A stretch of 64,000 bases of DNA from Fodinibacter luteus (GCF_039541575.1 NZ_BAABGM010000026.1:1-64000), one strand, 5' to 3'. Shown: positions 42,830-52,487, counted from the stretch's first letter. Translations and numbers: made by a program. The notes: generated from the sequence alone by a model not told the origin.

Positions 42830-42989
42830 GGATGTGGTGGATCGAGTCCGCTCCCGACCTCGACCTGGCATGGTCGCGGCAAGGCTCCAGGCGCTGGTGG
42901 CCGGCCTGCGATGATGCCGACATGAGCGAGCTCGTGCGCGGTACGCGGCGTTCTCGGATCGCCCCGATGGTGGCAACCCCGCCGGGGTC

Positions 42990-43748
42990 GTGCTCGATGC
43001 GGCCGGGCTGAGTGACGAACGGATGCTCGCGATCGCTGCCGAGCTGGGCTACAGCGAGACTGCCTTTCTGGTCGGCACCGGCATCCGCTACTTCTCGCCG
43101 CTGGCCGAGGTCCCGTTCTGTGGGCACGCCACGATCGCCACCGCGGTGGCGCTGGCCGAGCGCGACGGCCCCGGCGAGGTCGTCCTGGACACGGCCAGCG
43201 GTCCGGTGCCGATCGCCACCCGGCGGGATGCTGATGGGCGCATCCTGGCAACGCTCACGAGCGTGCCGGCGCGGATCTCGCAGATCGCACCGGGGGACCT
43301 CGCGGAGCTGGTCGCGTCACTTCGCTGGAGCGCCACCGACCTCGACCCCGCGCTGCCGCCCCGCGTCGGCTACGCCGGTGCCCGGCATCCCGTGATCGCC
43401 GCGGCCACCCGCCAGCGCCTGGCCGCACTCGACTACGACTACGACCGCCTGGCGACACTGATGGCCGCGCGGGCCTGGACGACGATCCAGCTGGTCTGGC
43501 GCGAGACCGAGACACTCTTCCACTCCCGCAACCCCTTCCCGCCCGGTGGTGTCGTCGAGGACCCCGCGACCGGCGCCGCCGCCGCTGCGCTCGGCGCCTA
43601 CCTGCGCGATCTCGAGCTCGTGCCACTCCCCGCCACCGTCACCGTCCACCAGGGGGACGATCTCGGACGACCCGGACGCATCGACGTGTACATCCGGGCT
43701 GACAGAGCCGAGATCGAGGTCACCGGCACCGCCGTCGCGATCGGATGA
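42990..43748 (+). CDS. PhzF-family isomerase/epimerase-like protein, N-terminus frame-broken
   Basis: PhzF fold: SETAFLVGTGIRYFSPLAEVPFCGHATIATA (catalytic Glu in SETAF) and later NPFPPGGVVEDPATGAAAAALGAYL. Upstream in the same frame, YAAFSDRPDGGNPAGVVLDAAG is clearly the missing first strand, but that frame has no start codon. An ATG at 42922 (MSELVR) lies in another frame, so a one-base indel near 42938 is likely. As written, translation from GTG 42990 would lack about 20 residues. PhzF relatives isomerise small metabolites. Confidence 0.7.
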   Translation: MLDAAGLSDERMLAIAAELGYSETAFLVGTGIRYFSPLAEVPFCGHATIATAVALAERDGPGEVVLDTASGPVPIATRRDADGRILATLTSVPARISQIAPGDLAELVASLRWSATDLDPALPPRVGYAGARHPVIAAATRQRLAALDYDYDRLATLMAARAWTTIQLVWRETETLFHSRNPFPPGGVVEDPATGAAAAALGAYLRDLELVPLPATVTVHQGDDLGRPGRIDVYIRADRAEIEVTGTAVAIG

Positions 43749-43850
43749 ACCGCAGCCCGGGTGCGGCGCTCGACCTCCACAGCATGCGTCACCTGCACTG
43801 ACTCGGGTGGCCCTGCACGGCCAGGGTGGCGCGGGCACCCGCTCGAAGGA

Positions 43851-44105
43851 CTAGTCCTCGCCGTCCGCGTCGTCCTGCTGGGTCGCCTTCCTCCGCTCGA
43901 GGCGCCAGTGGGTCTCGCCCGTCGTCGGGTGACGCCACTCACGAATCCGGTACTCGAACCCCGGGAGCAGCACGATCGGGATCGGCTCCGGCGACGCCGG
44001 GGCCACCGCCCCCACGACGATCCTGGTGTCCGCAGGGATGAACGGGGACTGCGCCGGAATCGGTGCCGTCCTGATCTCCACCGGGTCTCCATAGGGCCGT
44101 GCCAC
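43851..44105 (-). CDS. Small hypothetical protein
   Basis: About 84 residues from GTG 44105 (ARPYGDPVEIRTAPIP) or 92 from GTG 44129. Reads as beta-strands (RIVVGAVAPA, IPIVLLPGFEYRIREWRHPTTGETHWRLERRKA) ending in an acidic tail QQDDADGED. No family recognised. TACAGT seven bases before GTG 44105 would fit a leaderless transcript. Confidence 0.5.
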   Translation of the reverse strand: MARPYGDPVEIRTAPIPAQSPFIPADTRIVVGAVAPASPEPIPIVLLPGFEYRIREWRHPTTGETHWRLERRKATQQDDADGED

Positions 44106-44157
44106 GCCGCGACTGTACCAATGCCGCACACCGTCGAGAATAGAAACGATTTGGTCT

Positions 44158-44187
44158 CCCTATAGAAGCCTTATACAATCCCTATAG
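44158..44187. promoter_or_regulatory. Direct repeats CCCTATAG in an AT-rich pocket
   Basis: CCCTATAG at 44158-44165 and 44180-44187, 22 bases apart (two helical turns), with TTATAC between. This AT-rich island sits between divergent genes in otherwise GC-rich DNA. Likely promoter/operator region; the bound factor is unknown. Confidence 0.4.
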
Positions 44188-44266
44188 CACCGCCCCGGCG
44201 GGCGCCAACGCTTCCCCCATCCACGTCGGCCTGCCTCCACGATGCGCACGCAACCCGAGGACCCTG

Positions 44267-44854
44267 TTGAACGCCACCATCCGCGCCCTGCTCTCGAGCG
44301 GTGCGCTCGTCGCGAGCCTGAGCGCGTGCGCCACCGCGACCGAGGCAGCCAACGCGCTCACCACTGACACCTCGAGCAGGCCCACGGCGACCAGGGGCTC
44401 CGATGCCGACGGGTCGGCCGAGCCCGAGGTGGAGACCAGGACCTCCTTCGAGGTCGGGGAGGCCGCCGAGGTCGGGGACTGGGTCGTCACCGTCACGAAG
44501 GTCACCCGACTGACCCCCGGGCAGGTCAAGGCGTGGGACTCGTCGAACGACAGGCCCCGGGGGCAGTACGTCATGGCGCGCTATGCCGCCCAGTACGTCG
44601 GCCCCGAGCACACGGCCGACGTATCGAGCGAGCTCTCGTGGGCGTTCATCGGCTCCGACGGGCAGGTGCACGAGCCGGCACCGGTCAGGACGGCGGCCCA
44701 TCCCGTGGATGCGCCCAGCGGGGTGGCCCCCGGTGGCACGGTCCAGCGGAAGGTGGTCTTCGACGTGCCGGTCGCGGCGGTCGAGGGCGGCGTGGTGACC
44801 GTCGAGGGTTACGACGAGCAATTCAACACCCTGTTCGCCGAGTTCGCCTTCTGA
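44267..44854 (+). CDS. Lipoprotein with DUF4352-like domain
   Basis: 195 residues. Lipobox LVASLSAC (Cys about 21) after a short signal peptide. A Thr/Ser/Asp-rich linker (about 25-55) leads to a beta-sandwich of the DUF4352 type (VGDWVVTVTKVTRL, QYVMARYAAQYVG, FDVPVAAVEGGVVTV). Such domains are extracellular and often thought to bind partner proteins or ligands. Start is TTG 44267 with GAGGA five bases upstream. Confidence 0.75.
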   Translation: MNATIRALLSSGALVASLSACATATEAANALTTDTSSRPTATRGSDADGSAEPEVETRTSFEVGEAAEVGDWVVTVTKVTRLTPGQVKAWDSSNDRPRGQYVMARYAAQYVGPEHTADVSSELSWAFIGSDGQVHEPAPVRTAAHPVDAPSGVAPGGTVQRKVVFDVPVAAVEGGVVTVEGYDEQFNTLFAEFAF

Positions 44855-44859
44855 GGCTC

Positions 44860-44910
44860 GGCACCCTGGCAGCGCACGAGACCGGTCTCCGCGCCGCGTC
44901 ACCGGGTGCC
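44860..44910. terminator. Nested hairpin between convergent genes
   Basis: Outer arms GGCACCC (44860-44866) and GGGTGCC (44904-44910) enclose a perfect palindrome GAGACCGGTCTC (44878-44889). It lies between the lipoprotein gene and the convergent peroxidase gene. No U tract. Confidence 0.4.
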
Positions 44911-44975
44911 AGTGCGGGCGGACAGCCGGAAGCGGCCGTGGCTCGTACCGCGAGCCACGACCGCCGCCGACCGCG

Positions 44976-47900
44976 TCAGCGTCCCACGCCGGCCAGGGGG
45001 ACCGTCCGAGGACTGTTGGACGCGTTGGTGGTGACCGTCAGGCTGCCGGTCACCGGTCCCGTTCCCTCGGGCCGGAAGCTCACCGACAGGCTGCAGGACC
45101 TACCGGCTGCGAGCGTCGCGGGGCAGTTGCCCAAGGTGGCGGTGAATGGCCCGGCCGTCGCCAACCCTGCAAGTGTCAACGTGAGAGCTCCGGGACCGTT
45201 GTTGGTGACCCTGACGTTCTGGGTCCGGGTCGAGCCGACGGCGCGACGACCGAAGTCGACGGTGGCCGGCAGGGTCATGGTCGGTCGGACGACCGGGGTC
45301 TGACCCTGGCCCGTCAGGGCGATCGCAGTCGGGGGCCCGCCTGCGTTGTGGGTGATCGTGAGGCTACCGGTGACCCCCGTGAGGGCCGTCGGGGTGAAGC
45401 CCACCTCGATGGTGCAGGTCCCGCCCGGTTCGACAGCCGCGCCGCAGCCGTTGGTGCCGATGGTGAACGGGGCCCCGGAGACCGCGACGTTGGTGACGTC
45501 GAGGTTCGCGCTCCCGGTGTTGCTCACGACGACGGGCATGGTGGCCGTCGCCCCGGTGTCCCTCAGCCCGAAGGCCAGGGTGGTCGCCGGCGAGAAGGAG
45601 GCCACGGGCGCGGGAGCGGTGATGGAGGACGTGGGCACCTCGGCGCCGCCGGAGAACCGGAGAGTCTCCACGTTGCTCACCGTGTCGACGCCGTCGGCCT
45701 GGGTACCACCGGTGTGGGCCACGGTGACCGTGTCGTCGTCGACCCGAGTGATCGTGTAGTTCGTGCGCACGTCGGAGAAGAGCGCCACGTCGACCGCGCC
45801 GGCGTTGTCCGGGGTCTGGATCTCCCGGACGATGCGCAGCTGACCCGGGTTGATCGTTCCGTTGATCATCCGGGCGGCAACGCCGGACAGCGTCTCGACG
45901 GTGTCGATTTGCGTGGTCGGCTCGGCCACGCCGCTGCGCACGCTGATGCGCACGTTGAGCTGCGCGTCACCGTCGATGACGTCGTCGCCACCGCGGCCCT
46001 CGATGAGGTCGGTGCCGCCACCACCCATGAGGACGTTGCCGCCGGTGAAGGTGGTCTCGCCACCCAGGACGGCGCTGAGACCCGTCACGCGTGCCGTGCC
46101 GTCGGCCGTGAGCTCGTGGCCCACCATCGCCGCGGCGTCACGGTCGTCACCGCGAAGGGTGTCGTTGAGGTTCCAGCCGGACAGCGCCTCGATGAGGTCG
46201 AACCTGTCCTTGTTCGTCTCGACACTCGGCGGGAGCAGACCGGTGAGGTCCAGGTCGGAGTCCGCCGCGACGGGGTCGCCGTCGTGCGTGGCGTAGTCGA
46301 ACCCGAGCATGCCCTCGTTGCGCTGGATCCCAGGCCCGTTGAGCATGACGTCGTCGCCACCCTCGGCGTCGTTGTCGTTCTCGCCGCCGTACCCGATGAG
46401 GACGTCGTGGCCGGGCTCGTTCGGGTCGTCCTGGAACGGGGCGCCGTTGTCGCCCTGCAGCAGGTTGAACGCGCCGCCACCGGTGCCGTTGGTGTTCGCA
46501 CCGTTCTCGAGCCAGTCGTCGCCGTCGTCGCCGAAGACGGTGTCGTCCTCCGGACCGCCGAGGACGTAGTCGTCGCCAGGTCCTGCGAACGCCTCTGCGA
46601 GGTCGTCGTGGTCGATGAAGTCGTTGCCACGACCGCCCTGGTTCAGGTCGCCCGCGAAACCCTGCCCGGAGGACAGCGTGTCGTTGCCGTCGCCGCCCTT
46701 GAGCGTGTCGTCACCGTTGGTGTCGAGCAGGATGTCGTCGCCGAGACCGCCGATGTGGTTGTCGTTGCCGTCTCCGCCCTGCATCCAGTCGTTGCCGTCG
46801 TTGCCGCGAATGGTGTCGTCACCCTCGCTCGACCAGACCCGGTTGTTCCCGGCCGTGCCGTTGAAGACGACGTGCTCCGCGCCGGGGTACCGGATGGTGC
46901 CGTCCGGCATCCGGGTGAGCATGGCCGCCTCGTCCCACGCCGTCGTCGTGTCGTCGGGGACGGGGCCTGAGGTTCCCAGGTTCGCCAGGTTGAAGACGAA
47001 CGCGGGCCGCGAGAACGAGTCGGCCGGCAGGCCTTCGACGTCCGTGTTGCGCTGGATCAGCTCGGCGAACGAGTTGCCCTCGAGCTGCGTCAGCATGTTC
47101 AGGCCGGCGGTACGGGACAGGTAGTAGAACCGGTCGCCGAACTGCAGGTCCTCCATCTGCGACTCGAACACGTAGTTGAACGTCGTTCCGAGCAGGCCAC
47201 CGAAGACGAACTGCTTCTCGGCCAGCCCACCGACCCAGAGGTCGATGCGGTCCACACCGGTGTTGGTCGTGTTGCCCGGGTCGACCCACGTGGTGTTGGC
47301 CACCGTGATCTCACCAGTGACGGGGTTGGTGACCTCGTGCGGCGCGCTGTTGAGGAACGCGTAGCTGTCGGCGGGACCGTTGTCCACGGTCTCGTCTCCC
47401 GGCGTGTTCGTGTCGTTGACGAGGACGCCGTCGGCGCCTGCCGGTCCGGCGAGGATCTTGGCCGCAGCCGCTCGCTTGGCGGCCAGGGTGGTCGCCCCCG
47501 TGATCGACGGGTGCGTGCCGTACGCGGCGATGAAGTTGTTCAGTGACTCCGGGTGCTTGATGCCGAAGCCGAAGTCGGCCCAGCTCTGGTATGGCGCCAG
47601 CGCGGAGTTGTTCGACGCCGCGTAGAACGAGCGCCGAGCAGCGTTGAGCGTCGGGATGCCGGTGTCACGGGCGCGGGCCATGTTCAGCGACGCGAGGTCG
47701 AGCGGCAGGCCGAGGAGCCGGTTGCGCAACGCCTCGGTGACGAACTCGTCGAGCTCGTTGCCGACCTGACGGGTCATGCCGCGCACGACGTCGCCGGCCG
47801 CCTGATCCGGTGTCCGGCCGTCCTCCATGAAGGACGGCGGGTTGAGGAAGGCGTCCAACAGGTCGATGTCGTCCCGGGTGCCGCCGGCGCTGACGCGGTC

Positions 47901-49754
47901 GACCGACTCGGTCAGCATCGAGTGCCCGAAGCGGTAGACCGCGTGGGCGAACTCGGCCTTGATGGCCGGCCTGATGCTGGTGTTGTAGCCGGTGCCACCT
48001 TCACCGAACAGCGCAACCATCGGCTGGACCTTGCGGATGAACTCCTCGAAGGCCAGGTGCTGGTACTGCATCTCGGTGACGAAGCGGGCGGCCTGGAACA
48101 GACGCTCGCCGTAGTCGTAGCCGCCGTCCCGGGCGGTGTAGCGGTTCGTCGCCTTCCAGTCCGCCTCCTCGGCGTCCGTGATGCCGCCGGCCACGTTGTC
48201 GGCGTTGGCGATCATCGAGTCGATCTCTGCGACGAGGCGGTTGTGCTCGGAGTGGAACACGTGGTGCACGGTGGTGAGGCCGATGTTCTCGTTGACCCGA
48301 CCGTCGCCGGCGATGAAGTGCGCGTCGAGCATCTCGTCGTCGTACTCGTTGACGCACCCCGTCGGGAAGTCGGGCGCTTCGCACACGACCAGTCCGGGCG
48401 TCACGACGTCGTCCCCATCAGGCGTCGAGCCTGCCTTCGGAACAGCGTTGTGGGCGATGTCGTCGAGGAATGCGTGACCGGTCCTGGTCGCGCCCGTCGT
48501 CGGCACCGGCGTCGTGAGGTTGCCCTCGACCAGCCCATTGTCCGCGCTCTCGTCGACCGGAGTGTCCCCGTCGTCGACGAGGATGCCGTCGGCGCCCGGT
48601 GACCCCGGCACCACGAGCTGCGGAAGGCCGTTGCCCCCCCGCACGAAGCGGCCGTAGGGGTCGGTGAGGAGCAGCGGGATGCTCAGCGCGTCGGCGTCCG
48701 TGAGCGCGATGCCGAGCATGTCGTCGGCCTGGGTCTTCACGTCGGCCCAGGTCGCCATGCCGCCGCCGGGACCGGTGATAAGGCGACCGGTTGCGCGCGG
48801 CTGCACGATGTCCGGGTCGGCGTTCCCGTCCTCGTACGCCCGCAGGAAGACCTGGTGCGACGGGTGGGAGGTGTAGGTCTGGCTCTGGTCGACCCACGGG
48901 GAGGTCTGGTTGTTCGCCTCGTGGTCGCCGTCGTGGGTGGCGCGGGTCAGCACCATGAAGTTCGTCGGCGAACCCGCCTCGAACAGCGGGTCGTCTTCCT
49001 GGAGGGGCATGACGACAGTGCCGTTGCCGCCCTTGTTCACCAGGTCGAGGCCGTGGTCGAAGAACTGGCCGAACAGCGTGAACCAGGAGTTGTACGGCGC
49101 CGAGAGGCCGACGTCGGGCGCCACGTTCGGGATGAAGAACGCTCCGGACTCGGTGACCTCCGGGACCTCGCCGGCCGCGGCGACGGCCGCGGGGTTGGTC
49201 GCCTTCTGGTCGACGATGAGGTTGCTGATCACGCGCGGCTGGCTGTCGGTGACCGTGCCACCGTTGGAGTCGTAGGTGCTGCCGTTCTCCGCCGACTGGA
49301 GTGCCTTGGGCACCAGCCGCGGGAAGTTCTGGTCGGCGGAGCCGACCGTGACGTTGCCGGGGACGATGTTGTTGCACGTGCCGTCGATGAGGCGCAGCCC
49401 CCAGGGGAGCGTGTCGCCCACCTCGCCGCTCGGGATCTGGTCGGCACCGGTCCCTCGCATGGTTCCGCAGGGGTTCGCCGCCGTGTAGGTGTCGGCGTGC
49501 CGCTCTGCGATCTTGATCTGCTTGAGGATGAACCGTAGGTCGGACGCATTGAGGTTGAACCCCTGACCCACCGGCGCGACAGCCGCCGAGGCCGCCGTGA
49601 AGGACATCATGCCCAGCGAGGCCGCGGTGACCACCGCGGTGCCGGCTGCCAGCGCTCGAGTGCGCGCGCGCCTCCGGCGCCTTGCCCCCGGTCCTGTCCT
49701 GGAGCTACCGCTCACGGTGTCCTCGTGGCTGCGCCTGGCGAACGTTCTACTCAT
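44976..49754 (-). CDS. Giant secreted haem peroxidase with RTX repeats and ASH-like domains
   Basis: About 1592 residues. Basic N-terminus and signal peptide (RRRRARTRALAAG, cleavage near residue 50). Animal-type haem peroxidase domain, about 80-1000: FGQFFDHGLDL (distal Gln/His), HSEHNRL, and VYRFGHSML (proximal His). Then RTX calcium-binding nonapeptides, about 1030-1210 (GNDGNDWMQGGDGND-like). Two choice-of-anchor-D/ASH beta-sandwiches form the C-terminus, each with VVSNTG/VTNNG and SLTITHN/SLTVTTN motifs. No LPXTG anchor. Expected role is extracellular oxidation of halides or organics with H2O2; Ca2+ should drive folding. Start ATG 49754. Confidence 0.88.
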   Translation of the reverse strand: MSRTFARRSHEDTVSGSSRTGPGARRRRRARTRALAAGTAVVTAASLGMMSFTAASAAVAPVGQGFNLNASDLRFILKQIKIAERHADTYTAANPCGTMRGTGADQIPSGEVGDTLPWGLRLIDGTCNNIVPGNVTVGSADQNFPRLVPKALQSAENGSTYDSNGGTVTDSQPRVISNLIVDQKATNPAAVAAAGEVPEVTESGAFFIPNVAPDVGLSAPYNSWFTLFGQFFDHGLDLVNKGGNGTVVMPLQEDDPLFEAGSPTNFMVLTRATHDGDHEANNQTSPWVDQSQTYTSHPSHQVFLRAYEDGNADPDIVQPRATGRLITGPGGGMATWADVKTQADDMLGIALTDADALSIPLLLTDPYGRFVRGGNGLPQLVVPGSPGADGILVDDGDTPVDESADNGLVEGNLTTPVPTTGATRTGHAFLDDIAHNAVPKAGSTPDGDDVVTPGLVVCEAPDFPTGCVNEYDDEMLDAHFIAGDGRVNENIGLTTVHHVFHSEHNRLVAEIDSMIANADNVAGGITDAEEADWKATNRYTARDGGYDYGERLFQAARFVTEMQYQHLAFEEFIRKVQPMVALFGEGGTGYNTSIRPAIKAEFAHAVYRFGHSMLTESVDRVSAGGTRDDIDLLDAFLNPPSFMEDGRTPDQAAGDVVRGMTRQVGNELDEFVTEALRNRLLGLPLDLASLNMARARDTGIPTLNAARRSFYAASNNSALAPYQSWADFGFGIKHPESLNNFIAAYGTHPSITGATTLAAKRAAAAKILAGPAGADGVLVNDTNTPGDETVDNGPADSYAFLNSAPHEVTNPVTGEITVANTTWVDPGNTTNTGVDRIDLWVGGLAEKQFVFGGLLGTTFNYVFESQMEDLQFGDRFYYLSRTAGLNMLTQLEGNSFAELIQRNTDVEGLPADSFSRPAFVFNLANLGTSGPVPDDTTTAWDEAAMLTRMPDGTIRYPGAEHVVFNGTAGNNRVWSSEGDDTIRGNDGNDWMQGGDGNDNHIGGLGDDILLDTNGDDTLKGGDGNDTLSSGQGFAGDLNQGGRGNDFIDHDDLAEAFAGPGDDYVLGGPEDDTVFGDDGDDWLENGANTNGTGGGAFNLLQGDNGAPFQDDPNEPGHDVLIGYGGENDNDAEGGDDVMLNGPGIQRNEGMLGFDYATHDGDPVAADSDLDLTGLLPPSVETNKDRFDLIEALSGWNLNDTLRGDDRDAAAMVGHELTADGTARVTGLSAVLGGETTFTGGNVLMGGGGTDLIEGRGGDDVIDGDAQLNVRISVRSGVAEPTTQIDTVETLSGVAARMINGTINPGQLRIVREIQTPDNAGAVDVALFSDVRTNYTITRVDDDTVTVAHTGGTQADGVDTVSNVETLRFSGGAEVPTSSITAPAPVASFSPATTLAFGLRDTGATATMPVVVSNTGSANLDVTNVAVSGAPFTIGTNGCGAAVEPGGTCTIEVGFTPTALTGVTGSLTITHNAGGPPTAIALTGQGQTPVVRPTMTLPATVDFGRRAVGSTRTQNVRVTNNGPGALTLTLAGLATAGPFTATLGNCPATLAAGRSCSLSVSFRPEGTGPVTGSLTVTTNASNSPRTVPLAGVGR

Positions 49755-49872
49755 GGTGAAACCCCTGTCTGCACGGTGGTGTAGGTCACAGTGGCGGGCC
49801 GGTCTTCGACATACCTTTTGGATTCCTGCGACGCCGACCGTTGTCGGCATCGCCCTCCGGGCAGCGCCGGGT

Positions 49873-50382
49873 TCAGAACGTCAGGAGCACGCGGCCGATG
49901 AGCTCGTCGAGGCGGATGGCTCCGTACCTTCGCGAGTCGACCGACTCGGAACGGTTGTCCCCCAGCAAGAACGCGGCATCCGGTGGCACCGTGACCGGGC
50001 CGAAGTACGTCGAGTCGATCCTCGTGAGGTCGACCTGCGGCTCGTGCCGGACGATCCCGTCGACGACGAGTACGGCGTCCTCCAGAGCCACGGTCTGGCC
50101 GCCGAGCGCGACGACGCGCTTCACGACCAGCTCACGGTGCTCCGGGTCACGGAAGACGACGAGGTCACCGACCTCCGGCATCCGCCAGCGACCGGAGAGC
50201 TTGTCGACGAGCACGTGGTCACCTGCGGTGAGCGTGGGCTCCATGCTGACCGACGCGACCCGCAACGGTTCCAGCCCGACGAGGAGGAGCACGACGCCGG
50301 CGATGAGGACGGGGATCGCGATGCGCGCCCAGGGGCGCGGGCGGCGGGACGTCCGTTCGCCGGGCCCTGCCGGCGTGACCAC
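49873..50382 (-). CDS. lepB: Signal peptidase I (S26)
   Basis: 169 residues. One N-terminal helix (ARIAIPVLIAGVVLLLVGL), catalytic Ser in VASVSMEPTLTAGDHVLVDK, catalytic Lys in LVVKRVVALGG, and box E GDNRSESVDSRRYG. It cleaves Sec/Tat signal peptides at the membrane. GTG 50382 overlaps the stop of the upstream membrane protein. Placement directly upstream of the giant peroxidase suggests a dedicated peptidase, though a general role is equally possible. Confidence 0.9.
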   Translation of the reverse strand: MVTPAGPGERTSRRPRPWARIAIPVLIAGVVLLLVGLEPLRVASVSMEPTLTAGDHVLVDKLSGRWRMPEVGDLVVFRDPEHRELVVKRVVALGGQTVALEDAVLVVDGIVRHEPQVDLTRIDSTYFGPVTVPPDAAFLLGDNRSESVDSRRYGAIRLDELIGRVLLTF

Positions 50383-50897
50383 TAGCCCAGTGCGCCGCTG
50401 AGCCGCAGGGCCCACAGGCCCGCGCCGGTGACGAGCAGCACGTTGACGGTCGTCCGCCGCAGTCGTGGCGGCAGCAGGGTCACGAGGAGGCAGACGACGA
50501 CCAGCTCGGCGCCGGTGGCGGCAAGGTCGGCGGGCCCCACGCCCTCGGTGTGGGACCAGACATGGGACGTGATGTCCTCCGGCGGCTCGACCGGGAGCCC
50601 GGTGGTGCGGCTCACCACCCAGACGAGGACCACAGAAAGGTTGACGACGATTCCGGTGAGCGCGACGGGCCACGTGGGACGTCGCAGCACGAGGGCCGCA
50701 AGTGCCAGCTGGAAGCACCCGACGACGACGAAGAACGCCCCGTAGACCCACCACTCCTCGAGGTGCTCCGGCGTGACCGCGAGGTGGATGCCGCCGGCGA
50801 GGACCGAGGCAAGCGCGGCCCACTGCTGGACGCCGACGCCCACGGGACGGGTGGCCGTCCCCGGCCGGGGGGCGTCGGTCCGCGATGTGGTCGTCAT
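50382..50897 (-). CDS. Four-helix membrane protein, unknown function
   Basis: 171 residues with four helices (about 26-43, 50-72, 77-95 and 128-165). Conserved-looking features are GGIHLAVTPEHLEEWWVYGAFF and HVWSHTEGVGPADLAA with several His that might bind metal. This pattern is often seen next to multicopper oxidases and signal peptidases in actinobacteria, without known function. Its start is six bases after the multicopper oxidase stop, so it is one operon with that gene. Confidence 0.7.
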   Translation of the reverse strand: MTTTSRTDAPRPGTATRPVGVGVQQWAALASVLAGGIHLAVTPEHLEEWWVYGAFFVVVGCFQLALAALVLRRPTWPVALTGIVVNLSVVLVWVVSRTTGLPVEPPEDITSHVWSHTEGVGPADLAATGAELVVVCLLVTLLPPRLRRTTVNVLLVTGAGLWALRLSGALG

Positions 50898-50903
50898 GGC
50901 GAC

Positions 50904-52487
50904 TCAGAACGCCGGGGCCGGGAGGGGCCTCGCCGGCGCTGTCGTGATCGGGTCGTAGCCACCCTCGCCCACGGAGAACTGGCCCATCATGTCGTGGTCC
51001 TCGTGCACGAGGTTGTGGCAGTGGATCATGTACCGGCCGGGGTGCGGACCGAACTGGGTGATGAGGCGGACGCGTTCGTTCTCTCCGACGTGGACGACGT
51101 CCTTGGCGCCGCGCTCGTGGGCGCGGGGAGCCACCCGCACCCCGTTCCGGTCGAACTCGCGGTCGAGGATCTTGAAGTCGATGAGGTGGATGTGCAATGG
51201 GTGGTGCCACCCCCCCGAGTCGTTGTGGATCTCCCACACCTCCACGGCGTTGAGCGCCGGGTTCGCGAGGGCCCGCGTGTAGGCACTGGCCTCGACGTCG
51301 GCCCAGGTCTCGCCGTTGATGGTCCACTGGCCGCCCTGGCGGACCAGGGCCATCGTCCTCGTGGGGGTGTCCGCCGTCGGGGTCAGCGCCATGATCGCGT
51401 TGTAGGGGCTCAGCACACTGGGAACCGAGTTCTTCGAGGTGGTGCTCGCCTTGGCGACGACGTCGAAGGCCATGACCTTGTCGGTGTGGGTGTAGTCGAC
51501 GTTGTTCTTCGGGCTGATGTTGCGCAGGGTCACCCGGCGGCCGATCTTGTACTTCGCGAAGTCGATGACCACCTCGTACCGCTCGGCGTTGCCGTGCAGC
51601 AGGGTCGTCACCGGCTGTGGTGCCGCCATCAGGCCGGCGTCGGTGCCGATGACGACGAGCGGCTCACCACTGTCGAGCTGCCACCGGTAGGTCCGCGAGA
51701 CGGACGCGTTGAGGATGCGGAAGCGGTACTTGCGCCGCTCGACCTTCATCACCGGCCACGGGCGGCCGTTGACGAGGACGACGTCGCCGAAGAACCCCGA
51801 GTGGTCGTCGTCGTCGTAGAGCAGCTGACCGTCGACGTCGAACATGGCGTCGGTGACGACGAGCGGCACGTCGTAGTACCCCTGGGGGATCGGGAGCCCC
51901 TGCTCGACCGCGTCGTGCATCCGGTACATCCCCGCCAGGCCCATGTAGACGTTCGGCGCGGTGTGGTGCACCCCGTGGTCGTGGTACCAGAGGGTCCGCG
52001 ACCCCTGGAAGTTCGGGTAGCGGTAGTCCTTCCAGCTTCCGGGGTAGGTGACGTCGCTGGCGTACCCGTCGAACTGGGGCAGGGAGGCCGACCCGTGGAG
52101 GTGGGTCGAGGTGAAGGGTGTGTACCCCAGCGTCGGGTGGGAGGCAGGGAGCCGGTTGATCTGCCGGAGCACCACCTCCCGGCCCTGCTGGACGTCGATC
52201 GTGGGGCCCGGGAAGACACCGTCGTAGCCCCAGATCCGGGTCTGGCGGCCGGGGAGGATCTCGGCCGCCTGCTCGCGCATCGTCATCGAGTAGTAGTCCG
52301 TCGTGCCGACGGACGTGACCTTCGTGGCGACGGGGGGCTTCGAGAAGGGCGTGCTGAAGGGCGCCGGCAGGGCGGACTCGGCGATCCTGCTCTGGCCCGC
52401 CGCCAGCACGCTGCGCTCGAGCGGGATGAGCATCGCTCCCCCGGTGAGCATCCCGAACGTGAGCATCTCTCGCCTCGTCAGTGACAT
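50904..52487 (-). CDS. Multicopper oxidase (CotA/bilirubin oxidase type)
   Basis: 527 residues with a Tat signal (SLTRREMLTFGMLTGGAM). All four copper motifs are present: STHLHGSA, WYHDHGVHH, WHHPLHIHLIDF and MIHCHNLVHEDHDMMGQF, the last with the type-1 Cys/His and an axial Met. These enzymes oxidise phenols, Mn(II), Cu(I) or bilirubin with reduction of O2 to water. First gene of a minus-strand operon with the four-helix protein, signal peptidase and possibly the haem peroxidase. It is divergent from the SARP-type regulator. Confidence 0.92.
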   Translation of the reverse strand: MSLTRREMLTFGMLTGGAMLIPLERSVLAAGQSRIAESALPAPFSTPFSKPPVATKVTSVGTTDYYSMTMREQAAEILPGRQTRIWGYDGVFPGPTIDVQQGREVVLRQINRLPASHPTLGYTPFTSTHLHGSASLPQFDGYASDVTYPGSWKDYRYPNFQGSRTLWYHDHGVHHTAPNVYMGLAGMYRMHDAVEQGLPIPQGYYDVPLVVTDAMFDVDGQLLYDDDDHSGFFGDVVLVNGRPWPVMKVERRKYRFRILNASVSRTYRWQLDSGEPLVVIGTDAGLMAAPQPVTTLLHGNAERYEVVIDFAKYKIGRRVTLRNISPKNNVDYTHTDKVMAFDVVAKASTTSKNSVPSVLSPYNAIMALTPTADTPTRTMALVRQGGQWTINGETWADVEASAYTRALANPALNAVEVWEIHNDSGGWHHPLHIHLIDFKILDREFDRNGVRVAPRAHERGAKDVVHVGENERVRLITQFGPHPGRYMIHCHNLVHEDHDMMGQFSVGEGGYDPITTAPARPLPAPAF

